From Himantopus leucocephalus (lineage: Eukaryota; Chordata; Aves; Charadriiformes; Recurvirostridae), in the NCBI GenBank assembly GCA_003993805.1, contig RSEF01000001.1:209344213-209408212 (forward strand): DNA of 64,000 nt. Reading direction: 5' to 3'. This document shows positions 11,730-23,366 of the stretch, one piece after another. Each line of letters begins with the position of its first letter. The first letter of the stretch is position 1. The translations under genes were made by a program, and so were the position numbers. Below the pieces are notes generated by a model. It worked only from the letters and a program-made list of their open reading frames with translations. It was not told the origin of the DNA and ran no database searches.

Positions 11730-14700
11730 CCTCTCACCACTGGTTGCATTGCTCATACTTTCACTGTGGCAGAGCCAGGTGTTAAATACGGTTAACATTC
11801 TGATGCTTAATGCAGTGTTATAAAAGCTATCACCAAAGTAACATTTATTTGGGCTGTAGATAAATTTCCGCTTGCTAAAATCATGTGCTCCCTAGCAATT
11901 GCAATTAAAAGGAAAAGGAAAAGCTTCTCTTAATAACACATATTGCTTTACTTGTTTTTAAATTATACCTGTAGCTTTTGTACCAAAAAAAATAAGTGAT
12001 ATCATTTTTCATACTGAGAACTAATTTTTATACAAATTGAAGTTGATTTTTTTTGTTATTTACTGAGCCATCAAGGATTTATTAACTATAGCAATTTAGG
12101 GTCTTCAGGGACTTGCCTGGCAAGAGGATAAGTGTGGTAAGGATGTCAAGTTGAACAAAAGCTGCGCATGAAGGGAATATTAAGGAAAAGAGACCGAGCT
12201 CCGCTGGAGTGACAGCTGCAGACTGAACTCTAGGAAAGGAAAACATCCCAGAAGTTGTGTATGCATAACTCCATGGTAAACTTGGTAGCAGAACAATAAT
12301 GCAAAGGGTTACGTATACCCAGAATCCCTTGGCATTAGAAAAGTCTCACTTTGTCTACCAAAAGTTTCAATAACACTTTAGGGTCTGTGAGTGGTAATCT
12401 ATGTAATTAACAGAAACAATTTTCCATGGAAGTCTGAATTGCCAAGACTTCCTTCTAGCAACACCAGTGAGCTCTCGAGCACAGAAAATATAGACATGCT
12501 TTTATTAGGGTAACTTTGATTTTCTGTCCTTTGTGCCAAATTCAGAAGTCCTGTTCAAAATTCTATTCAGAGTTTTCTTTTCTAAGATCACCACAGACCT
12601 TAATTTTGTCTGGGAGGTATTCCTTTTCTAGCTAGAGACATCTGATTTTGCGAGTAGATTTTCATCCAGCTACCATCATTCCAGCTCTGTGTTTGAAAGC
12701 TGATACTGTTTTTACGGTAGCCAAAGTGATTTATTGTGGTTATCCACAGACTGGTAAGCAGCAGCACTGCTCTTAGCGTCCCTCACCTTGACCTGCCTGA
12801 GTACCTTTCAGACTCAGGAAAGTGATTTAGTCTCAATATCTTCTTGGTCTTTGATCTTAACTGAAACTGCCACCAAGGGAAGCAATAAGCACAACTTGTC
12901 ATGTCATATTTTACAGTGGTCATTTGTTCACATGGAAGTGAATTGAAGTCTATTTAGAAAAGGCCAGTAGATATAGACTGGACAATACATTAACTACTGT
13001 CGAGCACTGGAGATTTCAATCTGATAACTTAGAACCTGTTAGAGAGCGTGACTTTGCACCATTCCTTACATTTTCAAGTCTCTCCTTAGTTTGTTGTAGT
13101 ACTTTAATCATATTTTAGAAGTTAAGATTAACATTTCCTAAGCATTTTCTAAATAGGCAGCACTAAGTTCTACACTACATGGAATCATTGAAAACAGCAG
13201 GCTGTTAATAATGTCTTTCGTCTTAGTTGGACATAAAACCAAACAAGGCTAATTAAATAGGGGCTTTACTTAACACACTCCCTCCTCCACACACTGAGGA
13301 AAACGGAAATAGTTGTCAAAAGTCTTGTAGAAGATACGTGCTCTATGCACAGAGAATTTCTGTTCGGGGTAATGCTGTTATATCACCCTCATCGCTATCA
13401 ATTTGTTTCACTGTTTGTCACAATACTTTCTTGCTGATGGAAGAGGCTGAACACAGCCATTACTGTCAGCTCAAATCTCCAGATATTTCAGCCCTATGCT
13501 CATTACCAAGTTTTGCCCATTTGTCACGCTACAGCACTTAAATACTTGAGTGATCAGAAGCAGTTTCAAAATAAAAAATTTATCTTGTCTTTTGGTAACA
13601 CAAATTTCTTGTAAACTAGGGAGAGTACAAAATGGAATCAGGATTTCTAGTCAAAAAACTTTGAAATGTGTGTTTTGTGACTGGTAACTTCAAACCAAAA
13701 TGTGAACACAATGAAGACCATGGTCTAACAATGCACTTTACCATGTATTGCTTCCAGGATATAAACAGTCCCAGTGAACCGATTGAATTTATAGCCATAC
13801 CTGCATGCTGCCTTAGACTGGGACACTGAACACTTCCTAGAATCAAACAAGCATGTAAACTGGTTTGCCCAAGTGCTTCTGGCTTTGAATATGAATAGAG
13901 AGTAAGGGACAGAGATGATGAGTAACATCTCATCTATTTAATTTTACTTTGGAGAAGGGACATAACTGAGCATTTTGGGAAATGTGAGTCTCTTAACATT
14001 CCTGAATACCAGTTACTATAAAAAAATGATTGTAATAAAAAAGTCATGAAATACAGTCACATATTTTTTATGGTTTATTCTATTAAGGTATTTTGTATTT
14101 CCTCCATTTACAAGAAACACTCTGAAGAGAAAAACATTGGAGTAAATAAAACGTATATCATGACAGTCCGTTCTTTCCCCTGTTTACTTGCAACTGATGG
14201 ATCATTTACCTGTGTGTTAATACACAGGGTTATAACAGCACATCCAATTGTTTGAACACTTGATCAATATCAGCCTTAGTGACACTGATGCCCTCCATTT
14301 GCAGCTCTGCTCTCTATTTTTCCCTTGCAGCTCTGCAACCTTTCTCCCGAGCTGTTGTGGCAGTGTTTTCCAGAGCCTACCTGGCAGTATTTCACCCTGG
14401 CAGTTCTTACACTGCTGATCTCCTGGTTTTGTTCCCGTGGCTTTGCACCTGCAAACCCCGATCGTGTTGTTATGGTGGGGTCTCACAGGAAGAAGCTCCC
14501 ACTTGCTTGAAGCTCACCCCTCCCTCCTGCCCCCTTGCTTTGTCTCTTCTTTTGTAAACAAAACCACGGTGTGCAGCGCAGTAGATAATGGGCATGTAAT
14601 TACTTAATGAACATTATCCAACAATACACGTGCTCAGAAGCTTAACAATCAATCACTGTGCAACAATTGCTCTTAATTAACATATTCTAAATAACATTAA

Positions 14701-14859
14701 CATATGGGAAGTTTGAGTAGGTCCCAAAGAAAAGGTTACAACACTAGGAAAAAAAAGCAAAAAATAATCCTCATCATCTTCCTCATCGCCACCTGCTACA
14801 CTGGAGACAGCCTCAAGAGGAGCATACTCTTTCTGGCTGGCCACCAGGAAGAGTCTTCC

Positions 14860-15480
14860 ATTTTCTTTCTCTCTCTCTCTTTATTGCCTTTTTTATTTCT
14901 CACTCAGGTAATCTTTTTTTGCTAGAGTTGATGTGTGCCATCATCTATGGACCCTTCTAATAAATCTCCATTCACCAAAGGCTGTCAAAACACCCTTCGT
15001 GCAGCACACTAATGAAATCCCAATCATGTGTCTGCTCTTCATCCTTCTTGTTTTGATGTCTTCTCAACATGGCACTCTTTTCCCAGATGGGTTTTGCTTT
15101 CATTTCTATCATCTTCATCCATAATTATCACCACCCTTCCACTCAAACCATATGTGTATCTCCATGCTCTTCTTTTCCCTCTTTCTACATCTTTATACAG
15201 GAGCACAGATATCCCATATTATTTGGTCTTTTCTTCCTTTTTTCTCCTGGAAATAACAACTCAAATACAGAACACAAATTTAGCAACGTGAGTGTAGTGG
15301 GGCTCTCTGTCCTGAAGCTTGCCATTTCATATCCCATCTTTTTTTCCCATTCCTTCCCATTTTCAATACTTTTCTATGTTTTCTTTAATCCCTAGTTTTT
15401 ACAAAACTACCCCAGTACCTGACTTAGGACCTGACATCTAATATTCTTTTAACTTCATTTCTTCCTCTGCCTTCTCTCAA
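14860..15480 (+). repeat. Pyrimidine-rich stretch
   Basis: Plus strand unusually rich in C and T, with a (TC)n core near 14868-14882 and repeated ctttttcc-like runs. Several overlapping frames stay open here because such DNA rarely forms TAA, TAG or TGA. I see no gene. Confidence 0.6.
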
Positions 15481-16840
15481 TAAAATGAATCAAACTTATT
15501 TGCAGCAATTCAAGCTGCACTTTAAAGTCCTCCCTATCCACTCCCAACATCCCAGCACTCTCTGGCATCCACTCTAAACCACCAATGCTCATCAAAAACA
15601 ACTGTTTTCATTATTCTTGCTTTCTCTATGCAAACTGCTCAAAAATACTGCCACAGGAAGGGTCCACATCTCCCCTGGGTAATTCTTATGGATCCACAAA
15701 CCTGAAAACCTTGAAAACTATCTTTTTTACTTCTTATAGATGGGGAAAATGCAACCTGTGTATTATCAGGTATCCCTCAGTCAACCTGCATCAGCCTGGA
15801 TACTACTATATTACAATTAGGATACTAACACATACTATTAATCACAACAAAAACAGTAAAAATAATTTCATCTTCTTTCTTCCCAATGTGCTTATATGAC
15901 TAAAAGACAGAACTCAGAATATAATTTTCCTTTATCACTATATCAACAGAGAAATCTGCTGCTTTTTAACAGATTAAATATTTGCAATTTGTAAACGTCA
16001 TGAGCAGTAAACAGGCAAGCAGTTGATGTGTTCAAACCTGAGAATTTGCATGAAATGGCACTTAAATTGTCCTAAATGTATTATGAACAGAAGTTGACTT
16101 GAAGCCAACAATCCATCATAATGCACATATAAATTGTCAGCATAATTTAAAAAAACTTTATTGTATTGCTATTTTTCACTTGCTGTTGATGGTACAAAAC
16201 TAACATTGCCATGAGGTTATTCTGTAAGATCATTAATTTGCTTCAGATAAGTTCAGTGAAAATAAACTCCATTGCTAATCAAATATGTCAAAAATCAAGA
16301 CTCAACTGTGAAATCATTTTTCAACTTAATTGTACTGAATCTCATTAATAAAGTCTATTTTGCTAAATCAAATAATGCATGAGTCAGGAATGCACCTAAC
16401 TTGTGTGTTATCTGTAGAAACACCCATATATTTAAAATAATCATTTAAGCTGAATAAAATAACATTAAAAACCCAGGTCAGTCTTGTTTAGGATCAAATC
16501 TCAGTCCCATTTAATTATAGACCGTTGTTTTACTGTTCTCAGTTTATACAGAATATGACCTTACAAAACGTTTAAGTACTTTTTAAGCTTTTTGTACATC
16601 CCAAGCATTCTTTTCTGTATAGAAACCACTTTGTAGGAAAGCTTCTTCACCTCTCACTGCCAAGAGATTTAGATGACAGCCAGCAAGCCTCGGTAAACCC
16701 CTGTAGTCATAGTAAAGACATGACTCAAACACCCCTTAGGCTTTCATCATGAAAGTTTTCCTGCGATGGCAGTCAGCGTTTGCCCACTCTTTTTTTCCCA
16801 TTGATTTAAGCTTTCATTGAATCATGATCATTTATAATAG

Positions 16841-17002
16841 CCTCACTGTTCTTTTTATACATGTTCTTCCCAAGCAGAGAGACAATTTTCACTACGTGTT
16901 CTCCAGGTTGAGTTCCCAACNACCTCACTGCTCTTTTTATACATGTTCTTCCCAAGCAGAGAGACAATTTTCACCGCATGTTCTCCAGGTTGAGTTCCCA
17001 AC
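16841..17002. other. Assembly duplication around a single N
   Basis: 80 bases at 16841-16920 recur at 16923-17002 with a few mismatches, with an N at 16921. Same interpretation: failed merge of overlapping contig ends. Confidence 0.87.
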
Positions 17003-18585
17003 CTGAATCCTTGGTACAATAACAGGCACCTTTCTAGACCCCAGGCCTCTGCAGTGCAGAAGCTGAGGGCTGTGAGTCGTCACATCATCTCCATTGGCTA
17101 CCCAGTATTTTGAACTTCCTTGCTTTTTTGTCCCCCTTTCCAAGATAAATCAGAGCTACGTTCACAGAACTGCAGTTGGAGTGTGGAAGGGAAGTACGAT
17201 GATCAACGTGGAAAATGAACAGCATTAGAAACAGACTAAATGAAAGCTAGGATTGATATAATGACAGTAGAATGATTTAATGTTCCTAGGTTTCATATAT
17301 ATTTTCCACATATGATTCCATAGTTTGAACATATGTGATAATCTGTTTAATAATCAAACCAATGTTTAATTCTTCCATGGAAGAGGTAGGGGGAAGTAAA
17401 CAAGAGACATACTAGATGTTAAAAAAGCACTCTCCAGTGTAACTGTGAGCTCCATTTCAAACACAAGCAGATTATAGATTGTTCTCGTGCAAAGCCTTCA
17501 AAAGAAAAGGTTGGATACTCAATGAACCACCGTGGTTTAGAGATAAAAACTCAGCAAATGAATGGACAGATTAACAGGGAGGTTTCCTAGCAACTGGCTC
17601 AGGATAATGAACTCGCTCTCACAGGAAGAATAAGTGTAATTCTCTTCACTTGAAGAACCATATGTACAAGTTACTTTACTGCAAAGCAACTCACAACCTC
17701 TTAGGATTTATGAAATGGAAAGGAAAAAATCCACTTACAGCTTCCTCTCTGTGGGGATGTGGGGTGGCTGAAGAGGTATTCATTCACCAACAGTAAGTTC
17801 TCTGCAAGTTAGCTTTTTTTTTCCCCCTCTGGCAGTCCCCAGCATTAGAGCAATGGGCACAAAAGACAACTCCAACACGGTGATTCTCATTGAGCAAAGT
17901 ATGCATATTAAATGCTCCTTGGAGCCTTTTTGGGTTTGGGGAACTATCTGCACATCAAAAGCAAATGCTATAGATAGGTGGCACCGATTCTTCTAAAAAA
18001 TTACTTCAAGCAACACCCTACAGGTAAAGCTAATTATGAGGCATTGCAGGCACAACTATGACCTCAGATAACATGGCACGCTGGAGCAGACAGAACAATA
18101 GATTGACACAGCACTCAGCCCTGGAGCTGCCCAGAACCTGGTGAACAGGACACTCGGGAGCATAATATGAATTATACAATACTTTATTGCCCTAGAGAGA
18201 ACCATTAGTCATGACAGATCGCATCAATAGCTTTATTGTTATTTATTTGATGCTTAATGAAGACCAGGAGTGTATTCAGAGTTACAGGAGGTCCATAGCT
18301 GATGCTGACCTTGAAGGTTACATTTCATCTTCCTTAAAACCATTAGAAGTTAGCTGTTAAACCTATCTGGTTTGGGTTTTTTAAGCTTTAGCTTTGGTAA
18401 AGTACAAGTTGTATTCCACACAGTAGAAGTTTGTACTGAACAAATCTAAATACCTTTGATACTTGGCTAAATGGCTAATATATGATATTCAGAACACCAA
18501 GGAATATAGATTTTTCTAATAAAATGCTACTTTGACATGGTGCACTTAATTGCAAAATATGGTCTGTCACACAAGAGCATAAAAT

Positions 18586-18792
18586 CAGTGGAATAAAAAG
18601 CAGCTTTTAAAAATGTACACTTAAATCGAAATTCACATGTAGACGAAGAAATTTAAAAACCACTAATTTCAGCATTTAATAATGTTGGNCAGTGGAATAA
18701 AAAGCAGCTTTTAAAAATGTACACTTAAACCGAAATTCACATGTAGATGAAGAAATTTAAAAACCACTAATTTCAGCATTTAATAATGTTGG
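18586..18792. other. Assembly duplication around a single N
   Basis: 103 bases at 18586-18688 recur at 18690-18792 with two C/T differences, and the N at 18689 lies exactly between. Probably two alleles of one locus. Confidence 0.9.
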
Positions 18793-20379
18793 GACCACGT
18801 GGTTGCTGATGCACCAGGCTGTTCTAACTCATGTTATTCCAGAGGAGAGATCTTTCTATGCTGTTTGCATCCATGTCACCCAGTTTCATTCTTCCCCAAA
18901 GGGGAGGGTATGCTTCTGCTTTTGCCTGAAGTATTATGTTTTTTTCCACTGAGAGAAGACTAAAAGCAGAAGACAAAGTTTCTGACCTTAGATACTTCTC
19001 TTAAGGGAGTCTCTGTTGCGTTCCCACTTAGCGGGTTTTTTTAAACTGAATTGTAATCACTCAAATTTAAGCAGCAGCTGCAATCACATCATGCGAAGAT
19101 TTTCTTAAGATTTGGGAGCCCAACGCATCAGTTTAAACCCCCCAGGCCCTGTTGTGGCCTTGAACTTCTCATCAAAGGATAAACTGGTCAACAAAATAAT
19201 CCATCTTCCAAGACTTGGAAGAGCCTGTAAAATTCATAAAGACCACTTTATAAATACTACTGAACAGCAAAGAATGCAGCATTTTTTAGAGGTCCTTGTC
19301 AAACTTAGCTCCTACTCACCTAAAAGGAAGCTAAAATGTCTCATTGTTTCCCATGATCAAGAATCTAATGTCTGGGCACATTGTCTGATGTCTAATGTCT
19401 GTATTAAACACGGTGAGTTTAATTTCTTTCCACTCACACATCCTCAGCAGTGCTGGCTGCACATCCTGTTATGCTGTAATAAATGTAGTAAGTGTTTCAC
19501 GGGGATCTATTGTGCTGCATTGCTCTCCACTTACAGCAATGATTCTTTCTATTGCTGCTTGTCTGCCCAGTTACACAGGTGTGCAGATGAAATGCATATA
19601 TTTTTCCTGGTAAGAATATTAGGATTCAAACAGTCATGAACCCTCTGGAAGTAAGAGTGACAGCCAAGATTTTTAACAGCTCCTGAGCAATGCAACCAGG
19701 CAGTGGCTACCCATTATCCTTTTCCTCCCAGTTAACAACAAAACTCACACTAAATGTAAATTACCGTCAAGAAAGGACAAATGTGGACTCATTCTGGTCT
19801 TATCCTTCTAATAGCTAGGGCTTTGTAGCAGAATCACTAATCATCTTGAGCAACCCACGTTTCAATGGCTAGTAAATGCTGCTGTGCTAGACAACTTAAA
19901 AAATTTGTACCCTGAAGTTGACTCCTGGTAGGAGCGTGTGCTCTTCTTTTGCATTTAGACCTGCAGAGTACTCAGATATTCTTTTCCACTGCTGTGATTT
20001 CTGATATGCCAGAGCAAGAATATAGGAATTGCATTATGGCCTGATTGGTGTGAGTATATTCCCTCCAGCAACATCATTAACGAGGCCGCTTCAGAAGGCA
20101 AAACACTCCCATTGTATTCACATTTAGATCTACAGGGTTATTAAGCTATAGATCATGCCCACATTCACTTTGGTCTCAGTAGCAACCTTGATGTCCCACC
20201 TCTTTTTTCCTTCTTTGCATGTGAATATGCTTCAGTAAAGATTTTGCCTTGGTGCTACATGGAATATTAGGACACGTTCAGTTCCAAAAATGCAAATGAA
20301 GAGACGATTGGCTGAAGAAGGTGTGCCAAGATGTGCTGAAAAGGAATCCTTCTGCCTAGAAAGAAAAAAAACTAAATTA

Positions 20380-20700
20380 TAGAAGATTGGAACTTGGAAC
20401 CAATCCTATTTCATCTTGTATTTAATGGCCTTGGCATAAGAGATAAAAGTATGCAAATGACAATTGTATGGTACAAAATTGGATATATTACCAATACAGC
20501 AGATGATGAAAATAACACATGGGAACAGACAAGAAATGTAATACTTCAAAGCACAAGGTCGTGCACGTATGGACGACTGGTTATAAAGTGGGAGCTCATA
20601 ACTTGCAAATGATTGAGAAGGATAAAGATCTGGGTGCAACTACCTGAGCACAGGATAAGTGTGCACCAAAAACCAGGCAAATATGAATCTAGGTGGAGTC
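20380..20700 (+). mobile_element. Decayed CR1/L3-like LINE fragment (tentative)
   Basis: Translations such as LEPILFHLVFNGLG resemble the reverse-transcriptase stretch before the catalytic motif (family pattern: FNIFINDL). Farther on, aaggtcgtgcacgta and gagaaggataaagatctggg, followed by a lysine/alanine-rich stretch, resemble the CR1/L3 coding end. Many stops and indels show that it is old. The assignment is by eye. Confidence 0.45.
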
Positions 20701-21005
20701 GTCAGTGACATATTTCCAGCCCAGCTAGAGAAGATCAACATGTACACCCCCAGTGATACTTTATTTTGAATGCAGGGTACATTTCTAGTCATTCAGGATC
20801 AAAATGTCTCAAATTAGAAGCACTGCATAGGAATATTATGACAAAGGACACATGCCATTCAAGGAAAGACTGTCAATCTTTGTTTGGTTAGCAAAGTAAA
20901 TAAAATCTGCGAAAGGAAATGCCTATAGTCAATAAATGTTTCTTAAAGTGAAACACCGAGGACATGCATATGAACACTTGTATATAATATGTAACATCCA
21001 GTAAT

Positions 21006-21060
21006 ATTTTATTTTATTTTATTTTATTTTATTTTATTACATTACATTACATTACATTAT
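21006..21060 (+). repeat. Compound pentanucleotide repeat (ATTTT)n then (ATTAC)n
   Basis: About six units of attttt-type repeat (attttattttatttt) pass directly into about four units of attac. It is a compound microsatellite that probably arose by point change and expansion of one unit. Confidence 0.95.
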
Positions 21061-21330
21061 TTGTAGCAATCAAATATTAATATTTAATATTTTATGCAGT
21101 ATATATGATAGATGGGAAATATAATTTAATATAACAAATACAGACTGTATTATATAATATTGTATTATAATATATTATATTATTATATATTATAAATTAT
21201 ATGTTATTGCTCATGTAATTATTAAAATTATAAGTGATATATTATAGATTTTATAAGTGTAACAATTATATCACATAATTATGACCTAAATATTAATTAT
21301 ATGTAATCTGTAATATGTTATACGAACTCT
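21061..21330. repeat. AT-rich low-complexity region
   Basis: Nearly pure A/T with many tata and attata units directly after the pentanucleotide repeat. Prone to unwinding or hairpins. No gene. Confidence 0.8.
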
Positions 21331-22487
21331 ATATTAATGTTGAAAAAACAACATGTTAGGTTCACATATTGTACAAAGGAGCAATGATAAGCATGTTTAG
21401 AGATATTTGCAGGATATCTTGTCTATCTTGGATTGCTATGTTAAAATTATTTCCATTTGACTCTTAAAAGAAAAAAATGGTAATTTGCTAAAACTGTTGG
21501 TGTTTACATTAACTCAAAAAGTTGCAAGCATTTTTAGGACACAGAATTGAGAAAGTAAGTTGCAATTGCTACACCAGGTGGTCAGGGTGACTTTTGTTTG
21601 CACTTAACTGTTCATTCCCTGAGTAGCAACAATATTAAATCAACAATATCTGTGGACTTGGGCTCACTAAATGTGATGGAGCAATATTTATTGACTCCAG
21701 TAAGTTTTAGATACAAGAATGATTTTGTACATGCAAGATCTAATATTATTGTTTGAATTTATGAAACAATAAAGAGTTTCTTAGCAAAAGCCATTTATCC
21801 TCCAAAAGGCTGGTTTACTTTCAAGTTTTCTCTTTTCTTCTCATAATTTTGGGGCATTGTAATCACTCTTGGTTAGAATACTAAAAAATAAAAATGAACT
21901 GGTTCTCTTTTTACACTCATCCAGCGCTAACATGTTTCAGATTTAAATATGTACAGTTTTCAAGAGTAAAAATGAGAATCTGTTCATATTTCCTCAATCA
22001 TATTTAGTATTAATTTCCCCTATGTCAATAAAAAACAATCAATATCATCTTTTCAGTTATCTTAATTTCATTAGAACAGAGAGGCACACTCCAAATGTCA
22101 CTGCATTGTAGGGAAGAGGAAGAGAGCCCTTCATTTCTAAGAGGACTTTTTTAATACCAAGGATTACTTCAAAAATATTTCCGTTCGTCTCCTTAATGAA
22201 TTTCTTTGTGCTAGTTTGGTATCATTTTCTTTGAGCGTACAAATATGCACAGCGTGCTTTAAGCAAAGTCAAAGTTATTAAAAACCTGAAATCCTCTTCT
22301 TTAATCCCTAGTAATAATCGTATAAATGCAGTGTTCTGATAATCCTCAAAAGAGGGTATTAGGGCACATAAATGTTGTAAGAAAAAAGCTGCAAGCATGA
22401 GTTTCTCACACTGTACAAAGCACCCTCATGAACTACCTTCAACACAGATTTGCTGACTTTTAAACTGGCGCTTCATCCCTGTTTCAG

Positions 22488-22608
22488 CAAGCGTCCTCTG
22501 CAGATTTAATGATCAGGAACATCCTCCTGATGCACGCCGGGAGATATGGCTGCAGGGTTCAGACCGCGGCGGACACCGTGTCAGATGAGACGGAGCTGCT
22601 TGTCAGGG
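22488..22608 (+). CDS. CNTN5: CNTN5 exon: second half of Ig domain 6
   Basis: This 121-bp exon follows the acceptor tccctgtttcag and ends at AGGG|gtgagt. Entry is phase 0 and exit phase 1. It encodes [18 protein letters not shown], then the F-strand motif RYGC with the cysteine that closes the Ig6 disulfide, then [11 protein letters not shown] and ETELLVR. It lies about 13.8 kb from the previous exon and 13.7 kb from the next. Its base composition is unlike the other exons: about eleven CpG dinucleotides fall in the exon and the first 20 bases of the intron, whereas the other seven exons have few. The coding sense is nonetheless conserved. Confidence 0.95.
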
Positions 22609-23338
22609 GTGAGTACGCTCGCGATGCCACCTGAAAGCACAATAACCAGAAACTACTGTACCAGGGAATTTAAATATGTGGGCTTCATGGGCATCTGGGC
22701 TATTCTTTATTCTTCAGATTTTATACTATTGAAAACATTTGTGATTAAACTACTGTGTTTGAAAACAGTTTCACCAAAAACTGACCTGCAGACACAGCAA
22801 TGAGAAACAGAAGACAGTCGGTTAGTGGACGTACGGTCTTTAGAGAGGTAATAGCACAAAAGGTATACCAGATTAGTTAAAATGTAGACAATTAGCATTC
22901 ACAGGCCTATGTAAGGTAGGTGAGTTCTGTGCTTTTTTTATGTGGTGCTTTACATTTATTTTATGGTCAAGCCATTCTTTCAGGTTCAATGGTTTGGGAA
23001 TACTCATTCACTTCCTAAGAGGAGGAACCGTGCAGCGTTTTGTAAAATGATAGAGATGAACAATGAACCAAAAGCCCCCTAATACGACAGTGATTTGTTT
23101 TTTTCCACAAGTGGAATTGTCACCACCAAATTTTGACTGCATCTTTAGATCTAGTCCTGTCATCTGTTGAGTTGCTTTGCCTGTCATTTAACATTCCTGA
23201 TTATACACAGGAACATTGAGTCATTGTCCTGCAGGATCCCAGATCATATCTAGGCCACCGACTAACTTACAATACAGCAGGGTGTTAGCACCATATGCGC
23301 ATTCCGTTAAGCAGAGTATTTCTGCATTCTGCACGACT

Positions 23339-23366
23339 TGTGTGCGCGTGTGCACGCACGTGTGTG
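23339..23366. repeat. 28-nt alternating pyrimidine-purine run (possible Z-DNA)
   Basis: Strict alternation over 14 dinucleotides built from tg, cg and ca steps, including gtgcgcgtgtgcacgcacgt. Such tracts can adopt Z-DNA under torsional stress; whether this one does is inference. Confidence 0.8.

Larger units (their letters stand above)
8684..22487 (+). other. CNTN5 intron, 13.8 kb
   Basis: Intron within Ig6. Identified contents are a CR1 3' end (9814-9903), a T-rich tract (9583-9623), and an 18-bp tandem repeat (11686-11729). Further along are a pyrimidine-rich stretch (about 14860-15480), two false duplications at single Ns (16841-17002 and 18586-18792), a decayed LINE-like fragment (20380-20700), and pentanucleotide and AT-rich repeats (21006-21330). 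The rest appears non-coding. A 175-codon open frame at 19112-19639 has no recognisable domain and is treated as chance. Confidence 0.8.

Noticed and set aside
14933..15395. Several overlapping hydrophobic frames on the plus strand
   Set aside because: The DNA is C/T-rich, so stops are rare in all three frames and phenylalanine/serine/leucine runs are expected.
16824..17006. Apparent tandem protein repeat
   Set aside because: Caused by the assembly duplication around the N at 16921.
19112..19639. 175-codon open frame on the plus strand
   Set aside because: No recognisable domain, motif or splice context; cysteine- and histidine-rich but irregular; likely chance.
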